Notes: a model not told the origin generated them from the letters alone. Shown: positions 1 through 12,987, counted from the first letter of the stretch. The stretch is 64,000 nt of DNA from Nomia melanderi (GCF_051020985.1 NW_027475173.1:248001-312000), one strand, 5' to 3'. Program-made: numbers and translations.

Positions 1-50
1 GCCGGTGCCTCCTACAGACAATGCACTTTGATTTATTGCGCCACCTCTAA
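1..50 (+). repeat. Partial satellite monomer at left edge
   Basis: This is the last 50 bp of a monomer (consensus positions 126-175). It ends in 'cacctctaa' just before the first complete unit at 51. The array therefore continues to the left of the window. Confidence 0.95.
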
Positions 51-400
51 TAGCACCCGAGATATCACCAGATATATATTGGATTTTTCCCTGACCCTGA
101 CAGTCCGGCCCCATGAGACGAAGATTTTCTCGGCCCCTGGTGGTCCGAGGTCGATCCCGCAGCACAGATTCATGCGCCAGTGCCTCCTACAGACAATGCA
201 CTTTGATTTAGTGGGCATACTGTAATAGCACTCGTGATATCACCATATATATATTGGATTTTCCCCTGACCCTGAGTGTCCGGCCCCATGAGACGGTGGT
301 TTTCTCGGCCCCTGGTGGTCCGAGGTCGTTCCCGCTGCACAGATTCATGCGCCAGGGCCTCCTACAGACAATGCACTTTGATTTATTGCGCTATCTCTAA

Positions 401-575
401 TAGCACTCGAGATATCACCAGATATATGCTGGATTTTTACATGACCTTGGGTGACGCATTCCAAATATCTGTAATTTTCTCGGCGCCTAGTGGCCCGAGG
501 TCATTCCTGCTCCACAGATTCATTCGCCGGTGCCTCCTACAGGCAATGCACTTTGATTTATTGCGCTATCTCTAA
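401..575 (+). repeat. Divergent-cassette monomer, copy 1
   Basis: Monomer positions 39-78 (window 439-478) carry 'acatgaccttgggtgacg' followed by 'cattccaaatatctgtaat' in place of the usual 'gtccggccccatgagacggtgg' region. The length is unchanged, so it is a block of substitutions and not an insertion. The flanking parts match ordinary monomers. Seven such monomers occur in the window. Confidence 0.9.
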
Positions 576-1275
576 TAGCACCCGAGATATCACCAGATAT
601 ATATTGGATTTTTCCCTGACCCTGACAGTCCGGCCCCATGAGACGAAGATTTTCTCGGCCCCTGGTGGTCCGAGGTCGTTCCCGCTGCACAGATTCATGC
701 GCCAGGGTCCCCTGCAGATAATTCACTTTGATTTATTGAGCTATCTCTAATAGCACCCGAGATATCACCAGATATATATTGGATTTTTCCCTGACCCTGA
801 CAGTCCGGCCCCATGAGACCGTGATTTTCTCGGCCCCTGGTGGTCCGAGCTCGATCCCGCTGCACAGATTCATTCGCCAGTGCCTCCTACAGACAATGCA
901 CTTTGATTTATTGAGCTATCTCTAATAGCACCCGAGATATCACCAGATATATATTGGATTTTTCCCTGACCCTGACAGTCCGGCCCCATGAGACGGTAGT
1001 TTTTTCGGCCACTGGTGGTCCGAGGTCGTTCCCGCTGCACAGATTCATGCGCCAGGGCCTCCTGCAGACAATGCACTTTGATTTATTGCGCCATCTCTAA
1101 TATCACCCGAGATATCACCAGATATATATTGGATTTTTCCTTGACCCTGACAGCCCGGCCCCATGAGACGGTGGTTTTCTGGGCCCCTGGTTGTCCGAGG
1201 TCGTTCCCGCTGCACAGATTCATGCGCCAGGGCCTCCTACAGTCAAGGTACTTTGATTTATTGCGCTATCTGTAA

Positions 1276-1450
1276 TAGCACCCGAGATATCACCAGATAT
1301 ATGCTGGATTTTAACATGACCTTGGGTGACGGATTCCAAATATCTGTAATTTCCTCGGCGCCTGGTGGTCCGAGGTCGTTCCTGCTGCACAGATTCATTC
1401 GCCAGTGCCTCCTACAGACAATGCACTTTGATTTATTGCGCTATCTCTAA
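1276..1450 (+). repeat. Divergent-cassette monomer, copy 2
   Basis: The same replacement block as at 439-478 is seen at 1,314-1,353, with 'ggattccaaatatctgtaat'. The copies in this zone read 'ccaaat', whereas all later copies read 'ccgaat', so the two groups form separate sub-lineages. Confidence 0.9.
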
Positions 1451-1627
1451 TAGCACCCGAGATATCACCATATATATATATTGGATTTTCCCCTGTCCCT
1501 GAGTGTCCAGTCCCATGCGACGGTGGTTTTCTCGCCCCCTGGTGGTCCGAGGTCGTTCTCGCTGCACAGATTCATGCGTCAGGGCCTCCTACAGGCAATG
1601 CACTTTGATTTATTGCGCTGTATCTAA
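1451..1627 (+). repeat. 177-bp monomer with a TA-dinucleotide expansion
   Basis: The AT stretch after 'gatatcacca' reads 'tatatatatattgg', which gives two extra bases. The next boundary is at 1,628. This is the only +2 unit I found, and it fits slippage in a short (TA)n run. Confidence 0.85.
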
Positions 1628-2852
1628 TAGTACCCGAGATATCACCAGATATATATCGGATTCTTCCCTGACCCTGACAGTCCGGCCCCATGAGACGCTG
1701 ATTTTCTCGGCCCCTGGTGGTCCGAGGTCGTTCCCGCTGTACAGATTCATGCGCCAGGGCCTCCTATAGATAATTCACTTTGGTTTATTGCCCTATCTCT
1801 AATAGCACCCGAGATATCACCAGATATATATTAGATTTTTCCCAGACCCTGACAGTCCGGCCCCATGTGTCGGTGGTTTTCTCGACCCCTGGTGGTCCGT
1901 GGTCGTTCCCGCTGCACAGATTCATGCGCCAGGGTCCCCTGCAGATAATTTACTTTGATTTGTTGAGCTATCTCTAATAGCACCCGAGATATAACCAGAT
2001 TTATATTGGATTTTTCCCTGACCCTGAGTGTCCGACCTCATGAGACGGTGGTTTTCTCGCCCCCTGGTGGTCCGAGGTCGATCCCGCTGCACAGATTAAT
2101 GCCCCAGGGCCTCCTGCAGACAATGCACTTTCGTTTATTGCGCTACCTCTAAAAGCACCCGAGATATCACCAGATGTATATTGGATTTTTCCCTGACCCC
2201 GAGTGTCCGGCCCCATGAGACGGTGGTTTTCTCGGCCCCTGGTGGTCCGAGGTCGTTCCCGCTGCACAGATTCATGCGCCAGGGCCTCCTACAGACAATG
2301 CACTTTGATTTATTGCGCTATCTCTAATAGCACTCGAGATATCACCAGATATATATTGGATTTTGCCCTGACCCTGAGTGTCCGGCCCCATGAGACGGTA
2401 GTTTTTTCGGCCCCTGGTGGTACGAGGTCGTTCCCGCTGCACAGATTGATGCGCCAGGGCATCCTGCAGACAATGCACTTTGATTTATTGCGCTATCTCT
2501 AATAGCACCCGAGATATCACCAGATTTATATTGGATTTTTCCCTGACCCTGAGTGTCCGGCCCCATGTGTCGATGGTTTTCTCGGTCCCTCGTGGTCCGA
2601 GGTCGATCCCGCTGCACAGATTCATGCGCCAGGGCCTCCTACAGACAATGCACTTTGATTTATTGCGCTATCTGTAATAGCACCCGAGATATCAGCAGAT
2701 ATATATTGGATTTTCCCCTGACCCTGAGTATCCGGCCCCATGAGAGGGTGGTTGTCTCGGCCCCTCGTGGTCGGAGGTCGTTCCCGCTGCACAGATGCAT
2801 GCGCCAGGGCCTCCTAGAGATAATTCACTTTTGTTTATTGCGCTATCTCTAA

Positions 2853-5124
2853 TAGCACCCAAGATATCACCAGATATATATTGGATATTTCCCTGTCCCT
2901 GAGTGTCCGGCCCCATGAGACGGTGGTTTTCTCGGCCCCTGGAGGTCCGAGGTCGTTCCCGCTGCACAGATTCATGCGCCAGGGCCTCCTGCAGATAATT
3001 CACTTTGGTTTATTGCGCTATCTCTAATAGCACCCGAGATATCACCAGATATATATTGGATTTTTCCCTGACCCTGACAGTCCGGCCACATGAGACGGTG
3101 ATTTTCTCGGCTCCTGGTGGTCCGAGGTCGTTTCCGCTGCACAGAATCATGCGCCAGGGCTTCCTGCAGACAATGCACTCTGATTTATTGCGCTATCTCT
3201 AATAGCGCCCGTGATATCACCAGATGTGTATTGGATTTTTCCCCGACCGTGAGTGTCCGGCCCCATGAGACGGTGGTTTTCTCGGCACCTGGTGGTCCGA
3301 GGTCGTTCCCGAAGCACAGATTCATGCGCCAGGGCCTCCTACAGATAATTCACTTTGGTTTATTACGCTATCCCTAATAGCAGCCAAGATATCACCAGAT
3401 ATATATTGGGTTTTCCCCTGACCCTGAGTGTCCGGCCCTATGAGACTGTGGTTTTCTCGGCCGCTGGTGGTCCGAGGTCGTTCCCAGTGCACAGAATCAT
3501 GCGCCAGGGCTTCCTGATGACAATGCACTTTGATTTATTGCGCTATCTCTAATAGCACCCGAGATATCATTAGATACAGCCTGGGTATTTACATGACCTT
3601 GGGTGTCCGGCGCCATGTGTCGGTGGTTTTCTCGGCCCCTGGTGGTCCGAGGTCATTCTCGCTACACAGAGTCATGCGCCAGGGCCTCCTGCAGACAATT
3701 CACTTTGGTTTATTACGCTATCTCTAATAGCACCCGAGATATCACCAGATATATATTGGATTTTTACCCGACCCTGAGTGTCCGGCCCCATGAGACGGTG
3801 GTTTTCTCGGCCCCTGGTTGTCCGAGGTCGTTCCCGCTGCCCAGATTCAAGCGCCAGGGCCTCCTACAGACAATTCTCTTTGATTTATTGCGCTATCTGT
3901 AATAGCACCCGAGATGTCACCGGATATATATTGGATTTTTCCCTGACCCTGAGTGTCCGGCCCCATGTGTCGGTTGTTTTCTCGGCCCCTGGTTGTCCGA
4001 GGTCTGCGCCGCTGCACAGATTCATGCGCCAGGGCCTCCCGCAGACAAAGCACTTTGGTTTATTGCGCTATCTGTAATAGCACCCGAGATATCACCAGAT
4101 ATATATTGGATTTTTGCCTGACCCTGAGTTCTCGGCCCCGTGAGACTGTGGTTTTCGCGGCCCCTGGTGGTCCGAGGTCGTTTCCGCTGGCCAGATTCAT
4201 GCGCCAGGGCCTCCTACAGACAATCCAAATTGATTTATTGCGCTATCTCTAATAGCACCCGAGATATCACCAGATATATATTGGATTTTTCCCTGACCCT
4301 GAGTGTCCGGCCCCATGAGACGGTAGTTTTCTCGGCCCCTGGTGGTCCGAGGTTGTTCCCGCTGCACAGATGCATGCGCCAGGGCCTCCTACAGAAAATC
4401 CAAATTGATTTATTGCGCTATCTCTAATAGCACCCGACATATCACCAGATATATATTGGGTTTTTCCCTGACCCTTACAGTCCGGCCCCATGAGACGGTG
4501 ATTTTCTCGGCCCCTGGTGGTCCGAGGTCGTTCCTGCTGCACAGATTCATTCGCCAGTGCCTCCTGCACACAATGCACTTTGATTTATTGCGCTATCTCT
4601 AATAGCACCCGAGATATCACCAGATATATATTTGATTTTCCCCTGACCCTGACTGTCCGGCACAAGAGACTGGTTTTCTCGGCCCCTGGTGGTCCGAGGT
4701 CGTTCCCGCTGCACAGAATCATGCGCCAGGGCTTCCTGCAGACAATGCACCATGATTTATTGCGCTATCTCTAATAGCACCCGAGATATCATCAGATAAT
4801 GCCTGGGTATTTACATGACCTTGGGTGTCCGGCCCCATGTGTCGGTGGTTTTCTCGGCCCCTGGTTGTCCGAGGTCGTTCCCGCTGCACAGATTCGCGTG
4901 CCAGGGCCTCCTACAGACAATGCACTTTGGTTTATTGCGCTATCTGTAGTAGCACCCGAGATATCACCAGATATATATTGGATTTTTGCCTGACTCTGAG
5001 ATCTCGGCCCCATGAGACTGTGGTTTTCGCGGCCCCTGGTGGTCCGAGGTCGTTCCCGCTGCACAGATTCATGCGTCAGGGCTTCCTGCAGACAATGCAC
5101 TTTGATTTATTGCGCTATCTCTAA
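2853..5124 (+). repeat. HOR-1 copy A: 13 monomers, 2,272 bp
   Basis: This copy begins at the monomer with 'cacccaagatatc' and 'ggatatttccctgtccctg', which recurs at 5,125. From 3,028 to 5,124 every monomer has a close match 2,447 bp downstream, including the rare landmarks 'cccgaagc' (3,310/5,757), 'ggccgctggtgg' (3,460/5,907) and 'gatacagcctgggtat' (3,573/6,020). It contains one 172-bp monomer. Divergence from copy B is low, a few substitutions per kilobase by eye. Confidence 0.9.
4603..4774 (+). repeat. 172-bp monomer with a 3-bp deletion (1 of 7)
   Basis: The sequence 'cacaagagactgg' at 4,661 replaces the longer 'ccccatgagacggtgg', costing 3 bp and shifting the register of all later monomers. 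The deletion marks a lineage confined to 4.6-16.5 kb. Confidence 0.92.
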
Positions 5125-7571
5125 TAGCACCCAAGATATCACCAGATATATATTGGATATTTCCCTGTCCCTGAGTGTCCGGCCCCATGAGACGTTGGTT
5201 TTCTCGGCCCCTGGAGGTCCGAGGTCGTTCCCGCTGCACAGATTCATGCGCCAGGGCCTCCTGCAGATAATTCACTTTGGTTTATTGCGCTATCTCTAAT
5301 AGCACCCGAGATATCACCAGATATATATTAGATTTTTCCCTGACCCTGACAGTCCGGCTCCATGAGACGGTGATTTTCTCGGTCCCTGGTGGTCCGAGGT
5401 CGTTCCTGCTGCACAGATTCATTCGCCAGTGCCTCCTACAGACAATGCACTTTGATATATTGCGCTATCTCTAATAGCACCCGAGATATCACCAGATATA
5501 TATTGGATTTTTCCCTGACCCTGACAGTCCGGCCCCATGAGACGGTGATTTTCTCGGCCCCTGGTGGTCCGAGGTCGTTTCCGCTGCACAGAATCATGCG
5601 CCAGGGCTTCCTGCAGACACTGCACTCTGATTTATTGCGCTATCTCTAATAGCGCCCGTGATATCACCAGATGTGTATTGGATTTTTCCCCGACCGTGAG
5701 TGTCCGGCCCCATGAGACGGTGGTTTTCTCGGCACCTGGTGGTCCGAGGTCGTTCCCGAAGCTCAGATTCATGCGCCAGGGCCTCCTACAGATAATTCAC
5801 TTTGGTTTATTACGCTATCCCTAATAGCAGCCAAGATATCACCAGATATATATTGGGTTTTCCCCTGACCCTGAGTGTCCGGCCCTATGAGACTGTGGTT
5901 TTCTCGGCCGCTGGTGGTCCGAGGTCGTTCCCAGTGCACAGAATCATGCGCCAGGGCTTCCTGATGACAATGCACTTTGATTTATTGCGCTATCTCTAAT
6001 AGCACCCGAGATATCATTAGATACAGCCTGGGTATTTACATGACCTTGGGTGTCCGGCGCCATGTGTCGGTGGTTTTCTCGGCCCCTGGTGGTCCGAGGT
6101 CATTCTCGCTACACAGATTCATGCGCCAGGGCCTCCTGCAGACAATTCACTTTGGTTTATTGCGCTATCTCTAATAGCACCCGAGATATCACCAGATATA
6201 TATTGGATTTTTACCCGACCCTGAGTGTCCGGCCCCATGAGACGGTGGTTTTCTCGGCCCCTGGTTGTCCGAGGTCGTTCCCGCTGCCCAGATTCAAGCG
6301 CCAGGGCCTCCTACAGACAATTCTCTTTGATTTATTGCGCTATCTGTAATAGCACCCGAGATGTCACCGGATATATATTGGATTTTTCCCTGACCCTGAG
6401 TGTCCGGCCCCATGTGTCGGTTGTTTTCTCGGCCCCTGGTTGTCCGAGGTCTGTGCCGCTGCACAGATTCATGCGCCAGGGCCTCCCGCAGACAAAGCAC
6501 TTTGGTTTATTGCGCTATCTGTAATAGCACCCGAGATATCACCAGATATATATTGGATTTTTGCCTGACCCTGAGTTCTCGGCCCCGTGAGACTGTGGTT
6601 TTCGCGGCCCCTGGTGGTCCGAGGTCGTTTCCGCTGGCCAGATTCATGCGCCAGGGCCTCCTACAGACAATCCAAATTGATTTATTGCGCTATCTCTAAT
6701 AGCACCCGAGATATCACCAGATATATATTGGATTTTTCCCTGACCCTGAGTGTCCGGCCCCATGAGACGGTAGTTTTCTCGGCCCCTGGTGGTCCGTGGT
6801 TGTTCCCGCTGCACAGATGCATGCGCCAGGGCCTCCTACAGAAAATCCAAATTGATTTATTGCGCTATCTCTAATAGCACCCGAGATATCACCATATATA
6901 TATTGGGTTTTTCCCTGACCCTTACAGTCCGGCCCCATGAGACGGTGATTTTCTCGGCCCCTGGTGGTCCGAGGTCGTTCCTGCTGCACAGATTCATTCG
7001 CCTGTGCCTCCTGCACACAATGCACTTTGATTTATTGCGCTACCTCTAATAGCACCCGAGATATCACCAGATATATATTTGATTTTCCCCTGACCCTGAC
7101 TGTCCGGCACAAGAGACTGGTTTTCTCGGCCCCTGGTGGTCCGAGGTCGTTCCCGCTGCACAGAATCATGCGCCAGGGCTTCCTGCAGACAATGCACCAT
7201 GATTTATTGCGCTACCTCTAATAGCACCCGAGATATCATCAGATAATGCCTGGGTATTTACATGACCTTGGGTGTCCGGCCCCATGTGTCGGTGGTTTTC
7301 TCGGCCCCTGGTTGTCCGAGGTCGTTCCCGCTGCACAGATTCGCGTGCCAGGGCCTCCTACAGACAATGCACTTTGGTTTATTGCGCTATCTGTAGTAGC
7401 ACCCGAGATATCACCAGATATATATTGGATTTTTGCCTGACTCTGAGATCTCGGCCCCATGAGACTGTGGTTTTCGCGGCCCCTGGTGGTCCGAGGTCGT
7501 TCCCGCTGCACAGATTCATGCGTGAGGGCTTCCTGCAGACAATGCACTTTGATTTATTGCGCTATCTCTAA
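5125..7571 (+). repeat. HOR-1 copy B: 14 monomers, 2,447 bp
   Basis: This copy lies directly after copy A and is in phase with it. It opens with the same 'cacccaagatatc' monomer (5,125-5,299). It then has one monomer absent from copy A (5,300-5,474, with 'attagattttt' and 'attcattcgccagtgcc'). From 5,475 to 7,571 it follows copy A at offset 2,447. The length difference between copies is therefore one whole monomer, as expected from unequal exchange in register. Confidence 0.9.
7050..7221 (+). repeat. 172-bp monomer (2 of 7)
   Basis: It has 'cacaagagactgg' at 7,108 and is the counterpart of 4,603-4,774 at offset 2,447. Confidence 0.9.
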
Positions 7572-8096
7572 TAGCACCCGAGATATCACCAGATATATAT
7601 TGGATTTTCCCCTGACCCTGAGTGTCCGGCCACATGAGACGGTGGTTTTCTCGGCCCCTGGTGGTCCGAGGTCGTTTCCGCTGGCCAGATTCATGCGCCA
7701 GGGCCTCCTACAGACAATCCACTTTGATTTATTGCGTTATCTCTAATAGCACCCGAGATATCACCAGATATATATTGGATTTTTCCCTGACCATGACAGT
7801 CCGGCCCCATGAGACGGTGGTTTCATCGGCCCCTGGAGGTCCGAGGTCGTTCCCGCTGCACAGATTCATGCGGCAGGGCCTCCTGCAGATAATTCACTTC
7901 GGTTTATTGCGCTATCTCTAATAACACCCGAGATATCACCAGATATATATTGGATTTTTGCCTGACCCTGAGATCTCGGCCCCATGAGACTGTGGTTTTC
8001 GCGGCCCCTGGTGGTCCGAGGTCGTTCCCGCTGCACAGATTCATGCGTCAGGGCTACCTGCAGACAATGCACTTTGATTTATTGCGCTATCTCTAA

Positions 8097-8268
8097 TAGC
8101 ACCGGAGATATCATCAGATATATATTGGATTTTCCCCTGACCCTGACTGTCCGGCACAAGAGACTGGTTTTCTCGGCCCCTGGTGGTCCGAGGTCGTTCC
8201 CGCTGCACAGATTCATGCGCCAGGGCCTCCCGCAGACAATGCACTTTGGTTTATTGCGCTATCTCTAA
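8097..8268 (+). repeat. 172-bp monomer (3 of 7)
   Basis: It has 'cacaagagactgg' at 8,155 and starts with the variant 'tagcaccggagatatcatc'. It belongs to a second sub-lineage of the 3-bp deletion, shared with 10,541 and 13,338. Confidence 0.9.
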
Positions 8269-9493
8269 TAGCACCCGAGATATCACCAGATATATATTTG
8301 ATTTTCCCCAGACCCTGAGTGTCCGGCCCCATGAGACGGTGGTTTTCTCGGCCCCTGGTGGTCCGAGGTCGTTCCCGCTGCACAGATTCATGCGCCAGGG
8401 CCTCCTACAGACAATTCTCTTTGATTTATTTCGCTATCTGTGATAGCACCCGAGATATCACCAGATATATATTGGATTTTTCCCTGACCCTGAGTGTCCG
8501 GCCCCATGAGACGGTGGTTTTCTCGGCCCCTGGTGGTCCGAGGTCGTTCCCGCTGCACAAATGCATGCGCCAGGGCCTCCTACAGACAATCCAAATTGAT
8601 TTATTGCGCTATCTCTAATAGCACCCGAGATATCACCAGATATATATTGGGTTTTTCCCTGACCCTTACAGTCCGGCCCCATGAGACGGTGATTTTCTCG
8701 GCCCCTGGTGGTCCGAGGTCGTTCCTGCTGCACAGATTCATTCGCCAGTGCCGCCTACAGACAATGCACTTTGATTTATTGCGCTATCTGTAATAGCACC
8801 CGAGATATCACCAGATATATATTGGATTTTCCCCTGACCCTGAGTGTCCGTCCCTATGACACTGTGGTTTTCTCGGCCCCTGGTTGTCCGAGGTCGTTCC
8901 CGCTGCACAGAATCATGCGCCAGGGCTTCCTGCAGACAATGCACCTTGATTTATTGCGCTATCTCTAATAGCACCCGAGATATCACCAGATATATATTGG
9001 ATTTTTCCCTGACCCTGAGTGTCCGGCCCCATGTGTCGGTGGTTTTCTCGGCCCCTGGTGATCCGAGGTCGTTCCCGCTGCCCAGATTCATGCGCCAGGG
9101 CCTCCTGCAGACAATTCACTTTGGTTTATTGCGCTATCTCTAATAGCACCCGAGATATCACCAGATATATATTGGATTTTTCCCTGACCCTGAGTGTCCG
9201 GCCCCATGAGACGGTAGTTTTCTCGGCCCCTGGTGGTCCGAGGTTGTTCCCGCTGCACAGATGCATGCGCCAGGGCCTCCTACAGAAAATCCAAATTGAT
9301 TTATTGCGCTATCTCTAATAGCACCCGAGATATCACCAGATATATATTGGGTTTTTCCCTGACCCTTACAGTCCGGCCCCATGAGACGGTGATTTTCTCG
9401 GCCCCTGGTGGTCCGAGGTCGTTCCTGCTGCACAGATTCATTCGCCAGTGCCTCCTGCACACAATGCACTTTGATTTATTGCGCTATCTCTAA

Positions 9494-9665
9494 TAGCACC
9501 CGAGATATCACCAGATATATATTTGATTTTCCCCTGACCCTGACTGTCCGGCACAAGAGACTGGTTTTCTCGGCCCCTGGTGGTCCGAGGTCGTTCCCGC
9601 TGCACAGAATCATGCGCCAGGGCTTCCTGCAGACAATGCACCATGATTTATTGCGCTATCTCTAA
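9494..9665 (+). repeat. 172-bp monomer (4 of 7)
   Basis: It has 'cacaagagactgg' at 9,552 and corresponds to 7,050-7,221 at offset 2,444. Confidence 0.9.
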
Positions 9666-10540
9666 TAGCACCCGAGATATCATCAGATAATGCCTGGGTA
9701 TTTACATGACCTTGGGTGTCTGGCCCCATGTGTCGGTGGTTTTCTCGGCCCCTGGTTGTCCGAGGTCGTTCCCGCTGCACAGATTCGCGTGCCAGGGCCT
9801 CCTACAGACAATGCACTTTGGTTTATTGCGCTATCTGTAGTAGCACCCGAGATATCACCAGATATATATTGGATTTTTGCCTGACTCTGAGATCTCGGCC
9901 CCATGAGACTGTGGTTTTCGCGGCCCCTGGTGGTCCGAGGTCGTTCCCGCTGCACAGATTCATGCGTCAGGGCTTCCTGCAGACAATGCACTTTGATTTA
10001 TTGCGCTATCTCTAATAGCACCCGAGATATCACCAGATATATATTGGATTTTCCCCTGACCCTGAGTGTCCGGCCACATGAGACGGTGGTTTTCTCGGCC
10101 CCTGGTGGTCCGAGGTCGTTTCCGCTGGCCAGATTCATGCGCCAGGGCCTCCTACAGACAATCCACTTTGATTTATTGCGCTATCTCTAATAGCACCCGA
10201 GATATCACCAGATATATATTGGATTTTTCCCTGACCATGACAGTCCGGCCCCATGAGACGGTGGTTTCATCGGCCCCTGGAGGTCCGAGGTCGTTCCCGC
10301 TGCACAGATTCATGCGGCAGGGCCTCCTGCAGATAATTCACTTCGGTTTATTGCGCTATCTCTAATAACACCCGAGATATCACCAGATATATATTGGATT
10401 TTTGCCTGACCCTGAGATCTCGGCCCCATGAGACTGTGGTTTTCGCGGCCCCTGGTGGTCCGAGGTCGTTCCCGCTGCACAGATTCATGCGTCAGGGCTT
10501 CCTGCAGACAATGCACTTTGATTTATTGCGCTATCTCTAA

Positions 10541-10712
10541 TAGCACCGGAGATATCATCAGATATATATTGGATTTTCCCCTGACCCTGACTGTCCGGCA
10601 CAAGAGACTGGTTTTCTCGGCCCCTGGTGGTCCGAGGTCGTTCCCGCTGCACAGATTCATGCGCCAGGGCCTCCCGCAGACAATGCACTTTGGTTTATTG
10701 CGCTATCTCTAA
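10541..10712 (+). repeat. 172-bp monomer (5 of 7)
   Basis: It has 'cacaagagactgg' at 10,599 and corresponds to 8,097-8,268 at offset 2,444. Confidence 0.9.
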
Positions 10713-12987
10713 TAGCACCCGAGATATCACCAGATATATATTTGATTTTCCCCTGACCCTGAGTGTCCGGCCCCATGAGACGGTGGTTTTCTCGGCCCCT
10801 GGTGGTCCGAGGTCGTTCCCGCTGCACAGATTCATGCGCCAGGGCCTCCTACAGACAATTCTCTTTGATTTATTTCGCTATCTGTGATAGCACCCGAGAT
10901 ATCACCAGATATATATTGGATTTTTCCCTGACCCTGAGTGTCCGGCCCCATGAGACGGTGGTTTTCTCGGCCCCTGGTGGTCCGAGGTCGTTCCCGCTGC
11001 ACAAATGCATGCGCCAGGGCCTCCTACAGACAATCCAAATTGATTTATTGCGCTATCTCTAATAGCACCCGAGATATCACCAGATATATATTGGGTTTTT
11101 CCCTGACCCTTACAGTCCGGCCCCATGAGACGGTGATTTTCTCGGCCCCTGGTGGTCCGAGGTCGTTCCTGCTGCACAGATTCATTCGCCAGTGCCTCCT
11201 ACAGACAATGCACTTTGATTTATTGCGCTATCTGTAATAGCACCCGAGATATCACCAGATATATATTGGATTTTCCCCTGACCCTGAGTGTCCGTCCCTA
11301 TGACACTGTGGTTTTCTCGGCCCCTGGTTGTCCGAGGTCGTTCCCGCTGCACAGAATCATGCGCCAGGGCTTCCTGCAGACAATGCACCTTGATTTATTG
11401 CGCTATCTCTAATAGCACCCGAGATATCACCAGATATATATTGGATTTTTCCCTGACCCTGAGTGTCCGGCCCCATGTGTCGGTGGTTTTCTCGGCCCCT
11501 GGTGATCCGAGGTCGTTCCCGCTGCCCAGATTCATGCGCCAGGGCCTCCTGCAGACAATTCACTTTGGTTTATTGCGCTATCTCTAATAGCACCCGAGAT
11601 ATCACCAGATATATATTGGATTTTTCCCTGACGCTGACAGTCCGGCCCCATGAGACGGTGATTTTCTCGGCCCCTGGTGGTCCGAGGTCGTTTCCGCTGC
11701 ACAGAATCATGCGCCAGGGCTTCCTGCAGACATTGCACTTTGATTTTTTGCGCTATCTCTAATAGCGCCCGAGATATCACCAGATTTGTATTGGATTTTT
11801 CCCCGACCGTGAGTGTCCGGCCCCATGAGACGGTGGTTTTCTCGGCCCCTGGTGGTCCGAGGTCCTTCCCGCTGCACAGATTCATGCGCCAGGGCCTCCT
11901 ACAGGCAATGCACGTTGGTTTATTGCGCTATCTGTAATAGCACCCGAGATATCACCAGATATATATTGGATTTTTGCCTGACCCTGAGTTCTCGGCCCCA
12001 TGAGACTGTGGTTTTCGCGGCCCCTGGTTGTCCGAGGTCGTTCCCGCTGCACAGATTCATGCGCCAGGGCCTCCCACTGACAATGCACTTTGATTTATTG
12101 CGCTATCTGTAATAGCACCCGAGATATCACCAGATATATATTGGATTTTTCCCTGACCCTGAGTGTCCGGCCCCATGAGACGATGGTTTTCTCGGCCCCT
12201 GGTGGTCCGAGGTCGTTCCTGCTGCACAGATTCATGCGCCAGGGCCTCCTGCAGACAATGCACTTTGATTTATTGCGCTATCTCTAATAGCACCCGAGAT
12301 ATCACCAGATATATATTTGATTTTCCCCTGACCCTGAGTGTCCGGCCCCATGAGACGGTGGTTTTCTCGGCCCCTGGTTGTCCGAGGTAGTTCCCGCTGC
12401 ACAGATTCATGCGCCAGGGCCTCCCGCAGACAAAGCACTTTGGTTTATTGCGCTATCTGTAATAGCACCCGAGATATCACCAGATATATATTGGATTTTT
12501 GCCTGACCCTGAGTTCTCGGCCCCATGAGACTGTGGTTTTCGCGGCCCCTGGTGGTCCGAGGTCGTTTCCGCTGGCCAGATTCATGCGCCAGGGCCTCCT
12601 ACAGACAATCCAAATTGATTTATTGCGCTATCTCTAATAGCACCCGAGATATCACCAGATAATTCCTGGGTATTTACATGACCTTGGGTGTCCGGCCCAA
12701 TGTGTCGGTGGTTTTCTCGGCCCCTGGTTGTCCGAGGTCGTTCCCGCTGCACAGAATCATGCGCCAGGGCTTCCTGCAGACAATGCACTTTGATTTATTG
12801 CGCTATCTCTAATAGCACCGGAGATATCATCAGATACATCCTGGGTATTTACATGACCTTGGGTGTCCGGCGCCATGTGTCGGTGGTTTTCTCGGCCCCT
12901 GGTGGTCCGAGGTCGTTCCCGCTGCACAGATTCTTACGCCAGGGCCTCCTGCAGACAATTCACTTTGGTTTATTGCGCTATCTCTAA

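Larger units (their letters stand above)
51..2852 (+). repeat. Zone 1: heterogeneous monomers without a clear higher-order period
   Basis: Sixteen monomers differ from one another at many positions and I see no long near-identical duplication. Only local echoes are visible. Monomers 51-225 and 576-750 share the rare 'gagacgaagattttc', three units apart. Monomers 401-575 and 1,276-1,450 share the divergent internal cassette described separately, five units apart. In satellite arrays such diversity usually marks older, less recently homogenised sequence. That reading is inference. Confidence 0.75.
6700..9143 (+). repeat. HOR-1 copy C: 14 monomers, 2,444 bp, overlapping the end of copy B
   Basis: From about 6,700 each monomer matches one 2,444 bp downstream, up to about 9,190/11,634. 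It holds two 172-bp monomers (7,050-7,221 and 8,097-8,268), which explains 14x175-6. Its first five monomers (6,700-7,571) are also the last five of copy B, so the block 4,253-5,124 exists three times (also at 6,700-7,571 and 9,144-10,015). Confidence 0.9.
9144..11587 (+). repeat. HOR-1 copy D: 14 monomers, 2,444 bp
   Basis: This copy lies directly after copy C and is nearly identical to it by eye. Differences I noticed include 'gccgcctac' against 'gcctcctac' (8,751/11,195), 'gggctacctg' against 'gggcttcctg' (8,051/10,495) and 'ttgcgttat' against 'ttgcgctat' (7,737/10,181). Matching continues about 45 bp past 11,587, then switches at about 11,635 to sequence resembling 5,520-5,700. Confidence 0.9.

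Noticed and set aside
439..478. Divergent cassette as a small insertion or mobile element
   Set aside because: It replaces a segment of the same length, has no terminal repeats or target-site duplication, and intermediates exist.
276..575. Recurring 99-codon open frames starting 'MSGPM' on the + strand
   Set aside because: They recur with the satellite in many dozens of copies, cross monomer boundaries, shift frame with each monomer, have no recognisable domain and are accompanied by equally long frames on the other strand. They are properties of the repeat and not genes.
1470..1485. (TA)n microsatellite or replication origin
   Set aside because: The run is only a 2-bp expansion of the AT stretch found in every monomer, too short to support either call.
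2070..2090. Pol III B-box-like 'ggtcgatcccgc' suggesting tRNA- or SINE-derived repeat
   Set aside because: It lacks one T of the GGTTCGANNCC consensus, occurs only in a minority of monomers (most read 'ggtcgttcccgc'), and has no A-box upstream.
11532..11885. Minus-strand open frames of 103-127 codons (for example 11,532-11,885, 31,827-32,210)
   Set aside because: They arise where substitutions remove a stop in the reverse frame of the satellite. There is no conserved start context or domain, and copies differ by frame-disrupting changes.
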